A stretch of 6,084 nucleotides of DNA from JAUWMV01 sp964562425 (GTDB lineage: Bacteria; UBP14; UBA6098; B30-G16). Location: contig CAZLTJ010000120.1 of assembly GCA_964562425.1 (NCBI GenBank), positions 1 to 6,084 on the forward strand, given 5' to 3'. Within the stretch, counting starts at the first letter, position 1. Each line of letters starts with the position of its first letter. Made by a program: the position numbers and the translations under genes. The notes below the pieces were generated by a model that ran no database searches, was not told the DNA's origin, and worked only from the letters and a program-made list of their open reading frames with translations. Below are positions 6,084-6,084 of this stretch, in pieces.

Positions 6084-6084
6084 C

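Larger units (their letters stand above)
5777..6084. other. AT-rich tail without a convincing gene
   Basis: I see no recognisable gene, RNA or mobile element in this 308-base stretch. It contains a short inverted repeat GACAT/ATGTC (5893-5907) followed by seven A, and a 12-bp palindrome CTTTTTAAAAAG just after it. It also holds two weak coding candidates on opposite strands, listed separately. It may be a convergent intergenic region with a minus-strand gene entering from the right. Confidence 0.5.

Noticed and set aside
1..6084. Mobile element, CRISPR array, phage or defence system
   Set aside because: No transposase, integrase, terminal repeats, spaced direct repeats or nuclease/helicase genes are present. 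The clear genes are housekeeping or redox genes with uniform AT-rich composition.

Overview
The window is AT-rich bacterial chromosomal DNA using the standard bacterial code, with compact genes that all read rightwards. The clear genes, left to right, are: an NfeD-type membrane serine protease (9-1289); a PDZ/radical SAM/DUF512 protein (1428-2753); ribosome recycling factor frr (2922-3476); a YigZ/IMPACT-family protein (3478-4101); a membrane-anchored TlpA-like thioredoxin (4091-4624); a QueG-like double [4Fe-4S] protein (4644-5330); and ribosomal protein L27, rpmA (5495-5752). The last 332 bases hold no convincing gene. They contain a perfect 9-bp inverted repeat just after rpmA, a doubtful 40-codon + strand ORF, and a strongly hydrophobic minus-strand reading frame that runs in from the right edge.

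Host: Shine-Dalgarno sites are strong on frr, rpmA and the TlpA-like gene. The Fe-S and radical SAM proteins fit an anaerobe or micro-aerobe. DUF512 radical SAM proteins are found in clostridia, Thermotogae, cyanobacteria and several uncultured phyla. Gene order matches no model organism: frr is not beside tsf/pyrH, and rpmA is not beside rplU. My best guess is an uncultured AT-rich anaerobic lineage (for example WOR-3, Cloacimonadota or another FCB-type candidate phylum). This is inference and of low certainty.

Organisation: frr, yigZ, the TlpA-like gene and the QueG-like gene form one tight unit. The gaps are 1 bp, an 11-bp overlap and 19 bp, so they are very probably one operon with translational coupling. 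nfeD, the DUF512 gene and rpmA are each separated by 138-168 bp of AT-rich DNA and may be independent transcripts. The window mixes translation housekeeping (RRF, L27, perhaps YigZ) with redox proteins (thioredoxin-like, [4Fe-4S] and radical SAM). I see no mobile element, CRISPR array, tRNA or rRNA, and no clear new multi-gene system. The most useful leads are the QueG-like protein lacking the catalytic aspartate of true QueG, the uncharacterised DUF512 radical SAM protein, and the solitary rpmA with a structured leader.
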